A stretch of 64,000 bases of DNA from Pseudoalteromonas sp049257235 (GCF_049257235.1 NZ_JBMMUF010000005.1:1-64000), one strand, 5' to 3'; numbered from the stretch's first letter, positions 35,407-45,095 are shown. Notes: generated by a model from the letters alone, not told the origin. Made by a program: numbers and translations.

Positions 35407-38400
35407 TCCGAGCAAGGCGGCTGTCATGCTGATGCCTTTAAGTTTAAGCGCGCTGCCAGCACTCGCTGGTGCATACTCTGGGTATATTCGCACCCCGGCT
35501 CCACGTTCCCATTTACAACAAGTACAATCAATAACCGATGTTGGTAACAAGCCTACTTTGACACTCACCAGTGATAATCAATCATCGTCACCCACCCTAA
35601 CACAGGGTCAAGTAACACAGACTCCATCAGGCGCTGAATCGTCGTTGCTAGAATTAACTCAAGGTACATTCAGCGCTGAGATACTGGTCATAGACGCAAA
35701 CCTCAAAGATAAGGCTGTTTTTTATAAAGCGCTTAATCGCAACCTACATATTATTGAACTTGATGAGCATACCCCTGTCCTTGAACAACTCAATAGTAAA
35801 CTCGCCCATTATCCGCACATCAGCGCTCTGCACTGGGTGAGTCACGGTCGCCAGGGGCAGATCAATATTGGTAACCAGCATCTAGATAAAAACACGCTTA
35901 CACAGCAACTCTCGCAATTAGAAACGCTCGGTAATAAACTCACAACCGATGCCGATATTCGCTTTTATAATTGTGATCTTGGCAAAGGAGAAGCCGGCGC
36001 TGAATTTATCGAGTTATTTGCTGCAAACACTGGGGCAGATATTGCTGCATCGAATAATTTGACAGGTAACCCCAGCCAAGGTGGGGACTGGGAGCTAGAG
36101 GTAACGCAAGGGAATATCGACTCCACCAGCCCATTCTCTGATATTGCGCTGCGTGACTTTAGTGACGTCCTGGGTGCTTACATTGCTGCAGATTTCTGTA
36201 ATTACACCAAAAATGATTTCGGCGAGTGTGGGCAAACAGAAACATCACCCGATGGTAATATCGCAGCCACTGCATCGGCAGAGTTTTTACAATACTTTGT
36301 CACTACGAATCCCCAATTATTAAGTGGCAGCGCAACACCTGGCCCTACAGCGAACATTAGTTTCGCTAAGTCGGGTAGCTATGAGAACTTTACTTTGGAT
36401 TCTGTGCAAATTGAAGTGGAAGGATCTTGCGATCTTTCAATTACCAATAACTCAGGACAAACAATATCATCGTCCGCTACTCTCACAGATGGCGTATATA
36501 ACCTAACTATCTCTGGCAATAACGTCAATATTTCATCCTTTACGGTGCAAGGTGCGAATTGCTCTGTCAACTCAACCTATTTTGGAATTATCGGGTTTAG
36601 CGTTAGCCCATACAACGATGCCCCGGTAATTAACAATTTGGATGGCGATGTTGTTGGCGCATACCCAACTGCACCGCCGTTACTGTTAGACCAAGGCACT
36701 GTCGCTACCCTTACCGACGGCGATAGTACCGACTTTAATGCTGGCCAGTTAGTTGCCACAGTGAGCTCAGGTGCCGTGGCTAGCGATGACATACTTAGTG
36801 TTGATCAGTCAGGTGCCGTCACCTTGAGCGGCACCACTGCTGGCAGCAACGTACTTGTCTCGACTAATATCATAGGTACGCTTGGCAACAATGTGACCGC
36901 AGGCAATGACTTTGTGGTGAACTTTAATGCCAGCGCCACCCCAACCAGAGTTGAGACCTTGCTGCGCGCGTTAACTTATCAAAATATTGATAACGATTTC
37001 TCTTCTGCCAACCAACGTACGGTGCGTGTCACCGTGAGTGATGGTGATGGTGCGACATCCGCTAATCAAGACATCACTGTAAACATTCTCTCTCCAAATC
37101 ATGATGGGAGTCTGTCTGCTGCAACTATTATCAGGGGGCCGGGGGCGTTGTTAGATTCAACGGCTGACACAGTAGGTGAAGCATTTGAGTCTCTACGCAT
37201 GCTTATCTCAGATGGAGGCGGTGGCGATGGTTTAGCGATGAACATCACAGCAATGAACGTGCATGTCACAGGCTCGATTACTGAAGCTGAGCGCAATAAG
37301 ATAACTTGGTTATTAAATGGTAACGACGTGACCAATGTGGTGGGCACCTACAATGCGGGCACCATCACTTTTGGCGGCCTTAATATTGCCATCGACGACG
37401 GTACGACCGAAACCTACAGTGTCTATGCTTATTTCAATGATAATACGGGGCTCACCGAATGGCATAATTTTGCCCTCTCCACAGACGGAGATACTGATGT
37501 CACCACTGCTTTGGGAACAACGATGAGCTCAACAACCCCAGCAAGCAGTGATACTGCACACATCAATGTTGAAGCGACACGTTTGACCTATCTCACCCAA
37601 CCTGCTGGTAGTATCTCAGGGATTGCGCTGAGCACACAACCTGTGGTTGCGGCGACTGACGACTTTGACAATGTCGATACCGATATCAATGAAACCTTCA
37701 CACTGACCGAAAACTCCGCAGGTACGCTTACTAATGCCACTGCAACCGCAAACAATGGGGTGGCCACGTTTAGCAGCTTAACCTACTCTGCCTCGAGTGA
37801 TAATGAAATGTTCATACTCACTGCTGACGACCAAAATGCTGTGGGTAGCGATTTACCAAGTCGCGATGCAAACTCTGTTACCTCTGATGTTGTCGCCACT
37901 CAACTGCGCTTTGATGTGCAACCTACCCCTACATCAATGAATGCCGGTGAGCCTGTCAACTTTACCACGGTACCTGTTGTGCAAGCGGTGGATGCATCAC
38001 TTATACTCGATGTGGATTATCAGACTGTTGATATTATCTTGAGCGAAGCAAATGGCGCAGGAACAGCACAATTGAGCGGCACAGGAGATCAAGATGCAAA
38101 CGCGGCCAGCGTATCTTTAACTCCGAGTGCCGGTGTAGTCACCTTCAATGGTTTAGCAATTAACTACACTCTAGCTGGCATCAGTACGGAAACCTTTAAC
38201 CTCAGAGCAAATTCTGGAGCTCTGAGCGCTGCTGATAGCAGTCAACTCACCGCGCTCGCCGACACCACTGCACCTTCGGTAACCGGCGTATCTTCGTCTA
38301 CCGCTAATGGCACCTATACCCTCAATGAGGTGATTACAGTGACCGTCACTTTTGATGAAGTGGTCAACGTGTTTGGTGGCAATCCACAGCTAGCACTGGA

Positions 38401-41400
38401 AACTGGCGCAACTGACCAAGTTGCTAGCTATTTTGCGGGATCAGGCACACAAACTTTGACCTTTAATTATCAAGTACAAAGCGGCGATAACAGCGCCGAT
38501 TTGGCCTACGCAAGTACAGCGGCGCTAGTCGCTAATGGTGCCACTATTACTGATGCGGCGGGCAATAACGCTAACCTTACTTTGCCTTCCGTAGGGGGGG
38601 CGGGTAGCCTCAGCGGCAATAAAGATCTAGTTATCGATGCTCTGGCACCGAGCCTGCCTGTTGTAACCTCACCGGTATCAGCAACGACAGTCACCACTAC
38701 CGATACCAGTATTGCAGGTACACACGATGAAGATGGCGTCACTATCGCCTTGTTAGCCGATGCTAACAATGATGGTATCGCAGATAACAGCACCGCATTA
38801 ACCAGTACCACAGTTGCTGCTAATTCATGGTCCGTAACTGCAAACTTGGTGTTAGGTACTAACGAGTTTGTAGTGAGCGCCGTTGACTCGGTGGGAAATC
38901 GCTCCAGCGATGTTGGCGTGGCCACTATTACCCGTGAAGAGCCTAATCAAGCCCCTACTATCTCCGGCACCCCGGCAACCTCAGTCACCAGCTCACAAGC
39001 CTACAGCTTTGTGCCTACTGCATCTGACCCAGATGGCGATGTACTCACCTTTAGCATTACCAATAAACCAACATGGGCCAGCTTTGATACCACAACCGGA
39101 GCACTTTCTGGTACGCCAACGTTAAACGATGTGGGCAGCTACAGCGCAGTTCAAATATCTGTCAGCGACGGTGCGCTCAGTGCACAGCTTGCGCCCTTTA
39201 GCATTGAAGTGGTTGCTGAGAATCAAGCCCCTACTATCTCCGGCACCCCGGCAACCTCAGTCACCAGCTCACAAGCCTACAGCTTTGTGCCTACTGCATC
39301 TGATCCAGATGGCGATGTGCTTACCTTTAGCATTACCAATAAGCCAACATGGGCCAGCTTTGATACCACAACCGGTGCGCTTTCTGGTACGCCAACGTTA
39401 AACGATGTGGGCAGCTACAGCGCAATTCAAATCACTGTCAGCGACGGTGCGCTCAGTGCACAGCTTGCATCCTTCAGCATTGAAGTGGTTGCTGAGAATC
39501 AAGCCCCTACTATCTCCGGCACCCCGGCAACCTCAGTCACCAGCTCACAAGCCTACAGCTTTGTGCCTACTGCATCTGATCCAGATGGCGATGTGCTTAC
39601 CTTTAGCATTACCAATAAGCCAACATGGGCCAGCTTTGATACCACAACCGGTGCGCTTTCTGGTACGCCAACGTTAAACGATGTGGGCAGCTACAGCGCA
39701 ATTCAAATCACTGTCAGCGACGGTGCGCTCAGTGCACAGCTTGCATCCTTCAGCATTGAAGTGGTTGCTGAGAATCAAGCCCCTACTATCTCCGGCACCC
39801 CGGCAACCTCAGTCACCAGCTCACAAGCCTACAGCTTTGTGCCTACCGCATCTGATCCAGATGGCGATGTGCTTACCTTTAGCATTACCAATAAGCCAAC
39901 ATGGGCCAGCTTTGATACCACAACCGGTGCGCTGGCGGGTACGCCAACGTTAAACGATGTGGGCAGCTACAGCGCAATTCACATCACTGTCAGCGACGGT
40001 GCGCTCAGTGCACAGCTTGCGCCCTTTAACATTGAAGTCATTGCTGAGAATCAAGCGCCTGTTATTAATAGCCAAAGCCTGCAAACTCAAGAAGATACAA
40101 GCGCCTCCTTGCAACTTGATATTACTGACGAAACACCCCAGAACATTGAGGTCTCGATCAGTGTTGCTGCGCAAAATGGCAGTGCGCAAATAGTCGGTAT
40201 GCAACTTAATTACACTCCCAATGATAACTTTAATGGTGCAGACAGTGTCACCTTGGTTGCATCTGACGGTGAGCTGCAAAGTGAAGCAAAAGTCATAAAC
40301 ATTAAGGTGCAGGGCATTAATGATGCACCAGTGGCTAATGACGACACCTTTGTGCTCAGCCGCAATGACACTAACAGTTATGAACTTAACGTAATTAATA
40401 ACGACACAGATGCCGATGCCGATGACGCGCTGACTATTACCACAGCCAGTTCACAAATTGGCGAACTAGCTATTGTGAACAACAACTTAGTGTATTCCCC
40501 CCCTGCTGGGTTAGACGAAGTCATGCAAATTCATTATCGCATTGAAGATGGCTCCAAAGAGGCAGATACGGCCATAGTGAGTGTTAGCTTTACAGGCGAT
40601 TTGCCAAGTGACACGCCCACTTTGGTCGTCCCTGCTGATATCGAGGTCAATGCGTCTGGGTTATTCACTAAGGTCAACCTTGGATTCGCTACTGCCATGG
40701 ATGTTGATGGTAAAGCAATTCCCGTGCGCCTACTTAATAACCCCATTTACTTCCCATCAGGCGAACACAAAGTGTATTGGCAAGCGAGTGACGATCAAGG
40801 TCGCACTATGACCAAATCACAACGGGTTGTTATTCACCCTATGGTGAGTCTTGCACCCAATAGTATTACCACTGAAGGTACACAACACAGTATTGATGCC
40901 TATTTAAGTGGGCCTGCACCAAGCTACCCTGTCATTGTACCATTTACGGTTAGCGGGAGCGCTGATGCTAGCGATCACTCACTTAACGATGCGCAATTAG
41001 TGTTTAACTCAGAGCATACTCTCATCACTGTGGATGTGTTTGCCGATGCCACCGCTGAAGCTGATGAGTTCATCACTATTGCACTTGACACCCAAAGTAA
41101 CTTAGGAGCTCAGGGGCAGCATACGGTAACTATCACCGAGCAGAATATAGCCCCAACAGTGAGCATTAGTGCGCGGCAAAATAGCCAGCCAATGGCGCTA
41201 TATGTTGTGGATGCACAAATACAACTTAACGCTCAGGTGGATGATGCAAACCCTAATGACAGCCACACATACCTATGGACTGTTGAGCCCAATGTGGATA
41301 TCACCAACGCGACCAGCGCAAATGCCAGTATTGATGCCAATATTCTCAGCGAAGGACAATACGCAGTTACTGCTACAGTGGTTGATAATGGCCTGCCAGC

Positions 41401-42718
41401 GTTAACTAATACTGCTCAAATCAGTCTCGACGTACGCACTGCGCTGCCTCCTCTTGGAGATGGGGATTCAGATGGAGATTTAATCCCTGATGAAGATGAA
41501 GGCTATATCGACCTAGATGGTGATGGCATGCCAGACTATCTTGACGCGCAAACTAATTGCAGCATTATGTCTGCAATGCCCACCCAACAAAGTAGCTTTT
41601 TTGTTAATGGTCAACATGGCACCTGTTTGCATCGTAGTCCATTCGCTGATGGTGAAAATGGCGGCGCTATTATCGACTTCTCTAAACTACCCGTGGATCC
41701 ACAAAGCAAACGTGCTGGCTCCATTTTCGCCATGATATTGACTGGTTTGCCAGAAGCTGGGGATAGCGCCACCATTGTTTTGCCATTAACACACCCGACC
41801 CCAGCCAATGCGTTTTACCGCAAATTTTTACAGGTCCAATGGCAAGATTTTGTAACCGATGACAATAATCATATTAAAAGTGCGAAAGGCAGTAGAGGTT
41901 ATTGTCCGGCAATTGGTTCTGAGCAGTGGCAACCTGGAATCGGCGTGGGTCACTGGTGTCTTATGCTCACCATAGAAGATGGTGGCGCTAACGATGGCGA
42001 TGGACTGCGTAATAACGCTATTGTTGACCCAGGCGTTGTTGCTATAGCGGCGAATGATAATTCAGCGCCGATGGCACAAGGCGATGTGTATACGGTTATC
42101 CAAAGCAGTAACTCATTACTCGATGTATTAGCCAACGACACGGATGCAGATAATGATGCCCTGACCATCATCAGTGTGGAAAGCATATTTGATGTTGCTC
42201 AAATACAGGACGATAAAGTCATGTACTCGGCTCCTGCTAATTACCTTGGCAGCGACACACTCATGTATGTAATACAAGATGAGTTTGGCTACACCAATAG
42301 CGCCATAGTCGAGGTCAATGTTGTGACTAATCAACCACCTAGCGCCATGGATGACTCTGCCAGCACAGCCTATGGCCTGCCAGTGGTGATTAATGTGCTA
42401 AATAATGATAGTGATCCAGAAGGCGGTACACTCAGTGTGACATCGGCAAGCAGCGAACAAGGCAGTGTTCAGATCAACAATGACCACACACTGTCGTATA
42501 CCCCTTTAAGTGGATTCAGTGGTGATGCTTACATTGATTACACTATCAGTGACGAGTTTGGCTCAACAGCTAGTGCTCGGGTACACATCATGGTTGCAGC
42601 AAAGGTAACCAGTGAGAACAAATCAAGCGGAGGATCGCTTACTCTGGGTTGGTTGCTATGCTGGATAATCATGGCACGGCTCACACGACCCTGGCGTTTT
42701 AATACTCACTCTTGGTAA
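35393..42718 (+). CDS. Giant exported DUF4347/Ig-like repeat protein with GlyGly-CTERM-like tail
   Basis: A 2441-residue surface or secreted protein. AAGGAG lies 6 bases before ATG at 35393. Order: signal peptide (about 1-26); DUF4347 (about 96-260, with HWVSHGRQGQ and RFYNCDLGKGEAGAEF); beta-sandwich modules; four tandem 92-residue Ig-like (He_PIG-type) repeats at 1185-1552; cadherin-like modules; an Asp-rich calcium segment (about 2022-2053, DGDSDGDLIPDEDEG); two more Asn/Asp-rich modules. The end has SSGGS (GG at 2413-2414), a hydrophobic helix and RLTRPWR, as in GlyGly-CTERM proteins cleaved by rhombosortase and exported by type II secretion. Likely adhesin or calcium-stabilised matrix protein. 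A frame extension to 35315 lies in the upstream gene and is rejected. It closes the five-gene string. Confidence 0.85.
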   Translation: MGHFNPSKAAVMLMPLSLSALPALAGAYSGYIRTPAPRSHLQQVQSITDVGNKPTLTLTSDNQSSSPTLTQGQVTQTPSGAESSLLELTQGTFSAEILVIDANLKDKAVFYKALNRNLHIIELDEHTPVLEQLNSKLAHYPHISALHWVSHGRQGQINIGNQHLDKNTLTQQLSQLETLGNKLTTDADIRFYNCDLGKGEAGAEFIELFAANTGADIAASNNLTGNPSQGGDWELEVTQGNIDSTSPFSDIALRDFSDVLGAYIAADFCNYTKNDFGECGQTETSPDGNIAATASAEFLQYFVTTNPQLLSGSATPGPTANISFAKSGSYENFTLDSVQIEVEGSCDLSITNNSGQTISSSATLTDGVYNLTISGNNVNISSFTVQGANCSVNSTYFGIIGFSVSPYNDAPVINNLDGDVVGAYPTAPPLLLDQGTVATLTDGDSTDFNAGQLVATVSSGAVASDDILSVDQSGAVTLSGTTAGSNVLVSTNIIGTLGNNVTAGNDFVVNFNASATPTRVETLLRALTYQNIDNDFSSANQRTVRVTVSDGDGATSANQDITVNILSPNHDGSLSAATIIRGPGALLDSTADTVGEAFESLRMLISDGGGGDGLAMNITAMNVHVTGSITEAERNKITWLLNGNDVTNVVGTYNAGTITFGGLNIAIDDGTTETYSVYAYFNDNTGLTEWHNFALSTDGDTDVTTALGTTMSSTTPASSDTAHINVEATRLTYLTQPAGSISGIALSTQPVVAATDDFDNVDTDINETFTLTENSAGTLTNATATANNGVATFSSLTYSASSDNEMFILTADDQNAVGSDLPSRDANSVTSDVVATQLRFDVQPTPTSMNAGEPVNFTTVPVVQAVDASLILDVDYQTVDIILSEANGAGTAQLSGTGDQDANAASVSLTPSAGVVTFNGLAINYTLAGISTETFNLRANSGALSAADSSQLTALADTTAPSVTGVSSSTANGTYTLNEVITVTVTFDEVVNVFGGNPQLALETGATDQVASYFAGSGTQTLTFNYQVQSGDNSADLAYASTAALVANGATITDAAGNNANLTLPSVGGAGSLSGNKDLVIDALAPSLPVVTSPVSATTVTTTDTSIAGTHDEDGVTIALLADANNDGIADNSTALTSTTVAANSWSVTANLVLGTNEFVVSAVDSVGNRSSDVGVATITREEPNQAPTISGTPATSVTSSQAYSFVPTASDPDGDVLTFSITNKPTWASFDTTTGALSGTPTLNDVGSYSAVQISVSDGALSAQLAPFSIEVVAENQAPTISGTPATSVTSSQAYSFVPTASDPDGDVLTFSITNKPTWASFDTTTGALSGTPTLNDVGSYSAIQITVSDGALSAQLASFSIEVVAENQAPTISGTPATSVTSSQAYSFVPTASDPDGDVLTFSITNKPTWASFDTTTGALSGTPTLNDVGSYSAIQITVSDGALSAQLASFSIEVVAENQAPTISGTPATSVTSSQAYSFVPTASDPDGDVLTFSITNKPTWASFDTTTGALAGTPTLNDVGSYSAIHITVSDGALSAQLAPFNIEVIAENQAPVINSQSLQTQEDTSASLQLDITDETPQNIEVSISVAAQNGSAQIVGMQLNYTPNDNFNGADSVTLVASDGELQSEAKVINIKVQGINDAPVANDDTFVLSRNDTNSYELNVINNDTDADADDALTITTASSQIGELAIVNNNLVYSPPAGLDEVMQIHYRIEDGSKEADTAIVSVSFTGDLPSDTPTLVVPADIEVNASGLFTKVNLGFATAMDVDGKAIPVRLLNNPIYFPSGEHKVYWQASDDQGRTMTKSQRVVIHPMVSLAPNSITTEGTQHSIDAYLSGPAPSYPVIVPFTVSGSADASDHSLNDAQLVFNSEHTLITVDVFADATAEADEFITIALDTQSNLGAQGQHTVTITEQNIAPTVSISARQNSQPMALYVVDAQIQLNAQVDDANPNDSHTYLWTVEPNVDITNATSANASIDANILSEGQYAVTATVVDNGLPALTNTAQISLDVRTALPPLGDGDSDGDLIPDEDEGYIDLDGDGMPDYLDAQTNCSIMSAMPTQQSSFFVNGQHGTCLHRSPFADGENGGAIIDFSKLPVDPQSKRAGSIFAMILTGLPEAGDSATIVLPLTHPTPANAFYRKFLQVQWQDFVTDDNNHIKSAKGSRGYCPAIGSEQWQPGIGVGHWCLMLTIEDGGANDGDGLRNNAIVDPGVVAIAANDNSAPMAQGDVYTVIQSSNSLLDVLANDTDADNDALTIISVESIFDVAQIQDDKVMYSAPANYLGSDTLMYVIQDEFGYTNSAIVEVNVVTNQPPSAMDDSASTAYGLPVVINVLNNDSDPEGGTLSVTSASSEQGSVQINNDHTLSYTPLSGFSGDAYIDYTISDEFGSTASARVHIMVAAKVTSENKSSGGSLTLGWLLCWIIMARLTRPWRFNTHSW
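38945..40048 (+). repeat. Four tandem 276-bp repeats inside the giant gene
   Basis: Repeat units begin at 38945, 39221, 39497 and 39773, each with AATCAAGCCCCTACTATCTC, and each encodes a 92-residue Ig-like module starting NQAPTISGTP. Units 2 and 3 are identical by eye over all 276 bases; unit 1 differs at scattered sites, and unit 4 at a few (for example ALSG to ALAG, IQI to IHI). The period is a whole number of codons, so copy number can change without a frameshift. Confidence 0.95.
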
Positions 42719-42723
42719 AAAGC

Positions 42724-42750
42724 AAAAGACCCCGCATTGGGGTCTTTTTT
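42724..42750 (+). terminator. Terminator after the giant gene
   Basis: A 10-bp stem (AAAAGACCCC / GGGGTCTTTT) with a 5-nt loop and a T-run, starting 5 bases past the stop codon. It marks the end of the five-gene plus-strand unit. Confidence 0.92.
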
Positions 42751-42964
42751 GTAGATAAACGTGCAGCTCTCATTATTTGCAAATGCGTAAGATGAACCTT
42801 TACAGCACATTGATTAAGGGCATCCATTTGCCCCTTGCTCATAACGAAAAGACTATTAAAAACGCCTTTTTATACATTTTAGATATGAGTGTTTCCCGTC
42901 GCTAGACGCTCATTTCCTTACTTATTCACACCAATTAAATGCAGCGCTAACATTTTATTTCGGG

Positions 42965-43207
42965 CTTACCCCAGTCAACCCCAACAACACCTTGACGTTG
43001 ACGCCCGCGGCGCAATTCAATGACGAAGCGACGATTAATTACACCCTTGCCGATGAGTTCGCTGCAACCGCACACGCGCAAGTATACGTGAACCTAATAC
43101 CTAACAAATCAGACGCAATCGACACGCAGAGCAGTTCAGTACATTGGTGGTTCGTCCTTTTCCTCATACTTGTTCGCTGGCGCAGGCATACAAAGGATTT
43201 AGGTTAA
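42965..43207 (+). pseudogene. 3' remnant of a second giant repeat-protein gene
   Basis: The frame reads NNTLTLTPAAQFNDEATINYTLADEFAATAHAQVYV, then a short spacer, a hydrophobic stretch (WWFVLFLILV) and RWRRH before the stop at 43205-43207. This parallels the end of the neighbouring giant protein (HTLSYTPLSGF...DYTISDEFGSTASARVHI, then helix and RLTRPWR). Upstream of about 42965 the similarity stops and no start or ribosome site is seen, so it is a truncated relic, not a gene. 42751-42964 holds nothing else recognisable. Confidence 0.75.
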
Positions 43208-43218
43208 TTCACTCGCAT

Positions 43219-43240
43219 CAGCCCCTCTCAACTGGGGCTG
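43219..43240 (+). terminator. Hairpin between the remnant and btuC
   Basis: A 7-bp stem (CAGCCCC / GGGGCTG) with an 8-nt loop is followed by TTT on the plus strand. It lies between the remnant stop and the convergent btuC stop. With no T-run on the minus strand it is a poor btuC terminator; it may be the original terminator of the lost gene. Confidence 0.45.
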
Positions 43241-43241
43241 T

Positions 43242-44228
43242 TTAATCTCGACGATACTGATGATAAAGCAATGCGAAGAAAAACAGGCTACCTATCGTTG
43301 CTGTTATCACGCCAATAGGCAGCTCTTGGTTCTGAAGTGCGAGGCGGGCTATCAAATCCACCCAAATCATGAAGATGCCGCCAAATATAAAACTCATGGG
43401 ATAGAGCTGGCTATTATCAAATCGGCCACTGAGTCTTACTAAATGTGGGACCATCAAGCCCACAAAGCCAATACCACCACAAATACTCACCAACACAGCG
43501 GTAATGAGTGCACTGAGCACTAAGACCACGATACGCAACGCTTTTACGTTCACCCCTAAAGTATGCGCACTTTCATCACCAAGTAATAACGCGTTGAGCT
43601 GCTTGCGCAGTAACATCACAATGACTAACACACCGATAAGCAACGCAAACAAAGGCAAGACCATCGCTAGCTCGGCACGTGAGAAACTGCCCAAAGTCCA
43701 AAACACCACCGCACTCACCGCTTGAGGATCACTAAAATAAAGCAACAAACTGGTACAAGCGCTAAAACCAAAAGACAAGGCTACGCCGCATAACACCATG
43801 ACTGCAGTTTGCATATAACGCAGACTCACCACTACAGCCAACAAAATAGCGGTGGCCACCATAGCGCCAGAAAACGCACTAGCGCTGAGGGCAAATCCTG
43901 ACGTAACACCGAGCAACGTCATGGCTATTACCACGCCTAACCCAGCACCTGCTGAAATACCAAAAAGATAGGGATCTGCCAGCGGGTTACGGGTCACCGT
44001 TTGCAGCATTGCACCAGCAAGAGCAAGCCCGCCACCAGCGAGAAAGGCCACGGCGACTCGTGGTGCGCGCAATTGCCAAATTATTTGCTCAAATACTCCA
44101 GCATCTTCACCTGTAAACGCCGAAAATAAATGCGACCATTGTAGGTTCACCGCCCCAAGTTTAAGTGCCAACAACGCACTAACAACGGCAATGACTAACA
44201 AACCACTAAACGTGCCAAAGGCTCTCAT
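43242..44228 (-). CDS. btuC: Cobalamin ABC transporter permease BtuC (FecCD family)
   Basis: A 328-residue polytopic permease with about 9-10 hydrophobic segments. The family segments RNPLADPYLFGISAGAGLG and GGIGFVGLMVPHLVRL are present. FecCD permeases import B12, haem or siderophores; B12 is inferred from btuF and btuR about 12 kb away on the same strand, and haem or siderophore import is the alternative. Its start overlaps the ATPase stop by 4 bases (ATGA). Confidence 0.82.
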   Translation of the reverse strand: MRAFGTFSGLLVIAVVSALLALKLGAVNLQWSHLFSAFTGEDAGVFEQIIWQLRAPRVAVAFLAGGGLALAGAMLQTVTRNPLADPYLFGISAGAGLGVVIAMTLLGVTSGFALSASAFSGAMVATAILLAVVVSLRYMQTAVMVLCGVALSFGFSACTSLLLYFSDPQAVSAVVFWTLGSFSRAELAMVLPLFALLIGVLVIVMLLRKQLNALLLGDESAHTLGVNVKALRIVVLVLSALITAVLVSICGGIGFVGLMVPHLVRLSGRFDNSQLYPMSFIFGGIFMIWVDLIARLALQNQELPIGVITATIGSLFFFALLYHQYRRD

Positions 44229-45034
44229 GACTTACCCTCGGTATTTTGATACCCATAGTAATAATGCACCAATGGCCACTTTTGTGGATTTTGTGGATGA
44301 CTTGATACCTGTGCACACACGCCAAATACGTCACTGAGCATGGACTCATTCACCACTTCTTTAGCGCTGCCAAACGCCGCCAATTTGCCTTTATGTAATA
44401 CGGCTAATTTATCGCATTGAGTCGCGGCGAGATTAATGTCATGAAAAGATGCGAAAACGCTTACACCAAGTGAGCGAACTAATTCCATAATTTCTATCTG
44501 ATATTTGATATCAAGATGGGAGGTCGGCTCATCCATTATCAATAGCTTGGGTTGCTGAACAAGGGCCCTTGCGATATGAACGCGTTGCTGCTCACCACCT
44601 GATAAGTGACCCAAAAGCTTAGTGTGCAGGTGTGCAAGCCCTACTTGTTCAAGTGCTTGGTCAATCAACTCATCACTTTTAGGCCCTGTTTGTTGCCAAA
44701 AACGTGAAACGGGTAACAACCCCAACGCAACCACTTCGCGAACACGTAAACTCAAGTCGCTACTGGGCTGTTGCAGTACCACCGCCATGTTCTGCGCTAA
44801 CTCACGTTGTGTGTAGGTGTGAAGGCAACGTTGAGAGAAAAAAATATGCTGAGCAGCAGTGCAATAGTAACGATAAATACAACGAAGCAAGGTGGATTTA
44901 CCCGCCCCATTAGGCCCAAGCAAACCAACAAACTCACCATTGCCTATTTGCAAACAAATACTGTCGAGAATTTTCCGCCCTTTTATCTCGTAGGACAGGT
45001 TATCGACGCTTAGAAGTGCAGAGGGTTGAGACAC
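44225..45034 (-). CDS. btuD: Cobalamin ABC transporter ATPase BtuD
   Basis: A 269-residue ABC ATPase: Walker A GPNGAGKST, signature LSGGEQQRVHIARAL, Walker B LLIMDEPTSHLD and the switch His in VFASFHDINLA. It energises the FecCD-type permease encoded immediately downstream. The start is GTG at 45034 with only a weak ribosome site. Function as B12 importer is inferred from context, as for btuC. Confidence 0.83.
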   Translation of the reverse strand: MSQPSALLSVDNLSYEIKGRKILDSICLQIGNGEFVGLLGPNGAGKSTLLRCIYRYYCTAAQHIFFSQRCLHTYTQRELAQNMAVVLQQPSSDLSLRVREVVALGLLPVSRFWQQTGPKSDELIDQALEQVGLAHLHTKLLGHLSGGEQQRVHIARALVQQPKLLIMDEPTSHLDIKYQIEIMELVRSLGVSVFASFHDINLAATQCDKLAVLHKGKLAAFGSAKEVVNESMLSDVFGVCAQVSSHPQNPQKWPLVHYYYGYQNTEGKS

Positions 45035-45066
45035 AATACTCGCAATATGTTGCTGGCAAAGGCGTT

Positions 45067-45095
45067 ATTATGCGACCTATGCCAGCGAAAGTAAA
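45067..45095 (-). promoter_or_regulatory. Likely btuD-btuC promoter
   Basis: On the minus strand TTTACT (45090-45095), a 17-bp spacer and CATAAT (45067-45072) form a sigma-70-like promoter about 33 bp before the GTG start. The gap is too short for a cobalamin riboswitch. Confidence 0.5.

Noticed and set aside
39129..39953. Several 90-residue open frames within the repeat array in another frame
   Set aside because: They are periodic shadows of the 276-bp repeats in the giant gene, without ribosome sites.
38945..40048. CRISPR-like array
   Set aside because: The repeats are 276 bp, directly adjoining, in frame and protein-coding, without short repeats separated by unique spacers.
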